Assembly (NCBI GenBank): GCA_017163975.1
Contig: JAFFSR010000221.1
Span: 186,001-250,000, forward strand
DNA: 64,000 bases
DNA from: Anastatus disparis
Lineage: Eukaryota; Arthropoda; Insecta; Hymenoptera; Eupelmidae
Direction: 5' to 3'
Of the stretch, positions 62,480-64,000 are shown piece by piece. The position numbers and the translations under genes were made by a program. A model generated the notes under the pieces. The model was given only the letters and a program-made list of their open reading frames with translations, was not told the origin of the DNA and did not search any database. Each line of letters opens with the position of its first letter. The stretch's first letter is position 1.

Positions 62480-64000
62480 GTAGAAATTGACATTAATATA
62501 CAAAACATCAAAGTATTTTTATCTCAACATGTCAATATGGATACGTTTAGAAACATTTATTTTTATTTTTATCATAATTTCAATTCCAAATCTTTCAAAA
62601 TTATTCATGCAAGAAGAAATCATTCTAATTTTCTTGAAAAAAAAAACCATTTTAAAAAATGGATATTCCAAAATTTCTATATAAAGAGTTACTCGTCGAG
62701 CCCAATCTTGCATATCCGAAATTGCAATCTCAAACACATTAAAAAAACACAATCCCATTCGTTTGCGCATATTTAAAGGTTAAAAATTCTCCAAAATATA
62801 AAGTTCATGTAGCTCGGTGCATGAGGTACGTATTTTTCAAACTACACGCTAAATTCACGAAATAATAAAAAAGAAAAATATCACATGCTCAGCATTATAC
62901 GTGACGAACGATAAAAAAAGAGAGAAAAAAATATACGTAGTAGTCTCTCGACTTTTACCAAAAAACTTGAAAAAAAAAAAAATTTACCTCATTGTCATTC
63001 TCCTCAAGGTATGTGGACCCAAAGATTCCATCTATGCAAATAATGTGTACATGTATCCATAGGAAAAATTCGCGTAAGATGGTTTTATATTACAGAAAAA
63101 AGGAAAGAAAGAGAGAAACAAGTTCATTAAATGCGCGAATGTAAAACGAGTTTTTTTTTTTAATCTTCTCTTTATATTTTTTTTCATATATACGTCGCGT
63201 CGACCACTTCCACAGATATGAGGTAAAAAATTTTTTTGAGGACTTAATTTTAATCTTTTTTATTTTTTGAAAGTTTTTAAATTCACTTTACGTTCTAATG
63301 AGCTAAATGAGAAAAAAAATTTTTTTCTTTCTCGCTTGTACAGAAAAGAAAAGAAAGATCGCTAGTTACCGATAGCAAAGATTTTAATTGCGGCGCGAGT
63401 TCAAATGTTAATTATCATAATTGTGTGAATGTAAATTTTGCACGCGATACAATTAAGTTTAATAATATGTATAATATGTACGTGCTGCTTAGAAAAAAAA
63501 AAAGTTTTCTAATATCTCGCTTTTTTGTTTTATAAAGAAATCGATTTGGCTGAGCTATCGATCATTTAATAATCGACTTTTTGCAACTGTTTGATATTCC
63601 GGTTAAGGAAAAATCCGTTTGATAAAGCAACAAAAAAGGCTTTGATATAGAAATTTTAATTTGTTTCTTCATTAATAAGAATGTCAAATTGTGCATAAAA
63701 TGAGTTTACAAAAAAAGGTATCATTCTTTGAAATCTTGATGACACCATCTTTTTGTAATGTTAGAAAAATTAATAATTCTTTTTTTTTCAATGAAAAAAA
63801 AAAATTGGAAATTTTTTTTCTCTTGATGAATCTTTTAAAAGATTGATTGGCAACGGCAATTAAACAATTATTAAAAATAAAAAAAAGAATATGTCATTCG
63901 TAACAATAAAAGGTCATTAAAATACCTATCCATAAATTGCTTCATTATTTTCAGTTAAACACTCAAAAAAAAAATGACAATTATAAAATAAACCAATTAA
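62480..64000. other. Putative intron continuing past the window edge
   Basis: AT-rich with purine tracts. A weak acceptor-like TTATTTTCAG ends at 63954, but no supported exon follows before the window ends. Confidence 0.35.

Noticed and set aside
63940..63960. Acceptor TTATTTTCAG near the right edge
   Set aside because: Only 46 nt of sequence follow, with no convincing exon, and AT-rich DNA produces many such acceptors.

Overview
This window looks like an AT-rich insect chromosome, with poly-A/T runs, (TA)n and (CA)n microsatellites throughout and very few open frames. The only multi-exon coding gene has short introns (64-80 bp, plus one of 896 bp) with standard GT..AG borders. Core-promoter-like TCAGT initiators occur at plausible starts. 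A hymenopteran is my best guess, from AT content, intron size and the glutactin-like esterase, but the sequence alone does not prove it. I see no bacterial, viral or CRISPR sequence.

Layout. (1) 1-6,230: one complete seven-exon gene on the + strand (CDS 2044-5536, 742 residues). It encodes a secreted carboxylesterase-fold protein whose nucleophile serine is replaced by glycine, so it is a non-catalytic, glutactin/neurotactin-type esterase relative with a Pro/Asn/Ser-rich C-terminal tail. A 60-bp tandem repeat and a GC-rich hairpin element follow it. (2) 6,230-12,100: AT-rich, no gene recognised, one SINE. (3) 12,100-12,691: a probable promoter and first exon of a second + strand gene, ending in a strong donor (GTAAGTG). 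(4) 12,692-64,000: more than 51 kb with no credible coding exon, which I read as the giant first intron of that gene. It contains two sites where a polypyrimidine tract and CAG are fused directly to GTGAGT (39,863/39,864 and 62,343/62,344). This is the signature of recursive-splicing ratchet points that would remove a long intron in steps. A possible alternative promoter and 5' exon lies at about 40,320-40,644.

Repeats. A tRNA-derived SINE family is present in seven copies (six with the tRNA-like head, one 5'-truncated). Two copies have visible target-site duplications, and all share a 3' domain able to form a stem-loop. Two related fold-back elements (about 27.4-27.8 kb and 28.45-28.8 kb), an unrelated fold-back at 45.3 kb, a 40-bp near-perfect palindrome, and 28-bp, 60-bp and about 86-bp tandem repeats make up the rest.

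How the parts relate. The esterase-like gene is self-contained. The second gene is seen only through its 5' exon(s) and intron, so its product cannot be named. The most interesting claim is the recursive splicing of the giant intron; the best supported ones are the SINE family and the loss of the esterase catalytic serine.
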